A DNA stretch of 64,000 nucleotides from Ww85 sp963745765 (lineage in GTDB: Bacteria; Desulfobacterota; Desulfobulbia; Desulfobulbales; Desulfocapsaceae). Location of the stretch: positions 13,958 through 77,957 of the forward strand of contig CAVUYQ010000003.1 of assembly GCA_963745765.1 (NCBI GenBank), in the 5' to 3' direction. The notes under the pieces are model-generated. The model was given only the letters and a program-made list of their open reading frames with translations. It was not told the DNA's origin and did no database searches. How positions within the stretch are numbered: position 1 is the first letter of the stretch; every line of letters starts with the position of its first letter. The translations under genes were made by a program, and so were the position numbers. Shown here piece after piece: positions 63,818-64,000 of this stretch.

Positions 63818-64000
63818 TTAGCTGATTATTGCACCAATGGTCTGGACAACAGCATCAGCCTTGAGCAGAAAAGCTCCACCTAAAACGACACCTGCCGCAG
63901 GTAAAATCATTTGCCGGATGGCAAGTATTGCCGAAAACACCATGCAGGCAACGCCGGCCACAAAGCCGATAGGTCCCAGCAGGATCTGGTTCATTGAGCG
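63818..64000 (-). CDS. traA: TraA-like conjugative pilin, C-terminal part, runs off right edge
   Basis: The 60 residues before the stop contain two hydrophobic segments (IGFVAGVACMVFSAILAI and ILPAAGVVLGGAFLLKADAV) joined by a short basic turn, the hairpin of F-type pilin subunits. The frame is open to the window edge, so the leader is outside. Its place directly ahead of traL matches the order traA-traL-traE-traK-traB. Sequence divergence leaves the family call less certain than its neighbours. Confidence 0.7.
   Translation of the reverse strand, partial: RSMNQILLGPIGFVAGVACMVFSAILAIRQMILPAAGVVLGGAFLLKADAVVQTIGAIIS

Overview
The window reads as chromosomal DNA of a strictly anaerobic Desulfobacterota bacterium, probably of the Desulfobulbales. 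The basis is gene content and protein character: the lptA-lptB-rpoN block, argB-argG-argH followed by an FN3 lipoprotein, dapF and dapA, and a TRAP-TAXI uptake cluster. The genus cannot be fixed by eye. No rRNA and no CRISPR array were seen; there is one tRNA, tRNA-Leu(CAA).

Layout. (1) 1-23.7 kb is a surface-polysaccharide region: UDP-galactopyranose mutase (glf), galE, many GT2 and GT4 glycosyltransferases, a sulfotransferase plus a decayed second one, an acyltransferase-3, a three-gene Gtr-like lipid-linked sugar set (18.8-21.8 kb) and a YdcF-like protein. Together they suggest a Galf-containing, sulfated or acylated polysaccharide. (2) 23.8-27.7 kb, minus strand: lptA, lptB, rpoN and a WYL regulator. 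(3) 27.9-34.6 kb, plus strand: arginine genes (argB, argG, argH), a lipoprotein, dapF and dapA. (4) 34.7-49.5 kb, all minus strand: a catabolic-looking cluster of Asp/Glu-type racemase, atypical SDR, GntR regulator, a DapB-ACT fusion, TAXI receptor, TRAP permease, a second DapA, a three-subunit imino-acid/opine-type dehydrogenase, aspartase and an aldehyde dehydrogenase. These enzymes can be ordered as the lysine entry steps run backwards to aspartate and fumarate. (5) 49.6-52.5 kb, plus strand: folK, a YHS protein, a transaldolase-like aldolase, a lytic transglycosylase and pgsA. (6) From tRNA-Leu at 52.6 kb to the right edge: an accessory island with a DUF932 remnant, an AbiE toxin-antitoxin pair, a 1.7 kb insertion sequence, a methyltransferase coupled to a very large nuclease-helicase-S24 peptidase protein, and the traA-L-E-K-B part of an F-type conjugation operon that runs off the window.

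Two patterns cross these regions. The first is a family of palindromic elements, most of them 141 bp (eight full, degenerate or end-only copies). They share a core, but their outer stems differ from copy to copy while the two ends of each copy still pair. Four of them fall in gaps of the catabolic cluster and one supplies the last codons of a glycosyltransferase. The second is a high number of simple frame breaks (argB, lptA, rpoN, two GT2s, a membrane protein, abiEii, the transposase, the helicase, traK), clustered at 11-16, 25-28 and 55-63 kb. Breaks in housekeeping genes and at homopolymers suggest that many are sequencing indels rather than real decay, so genes called pseudogene here may be intact in the organism.
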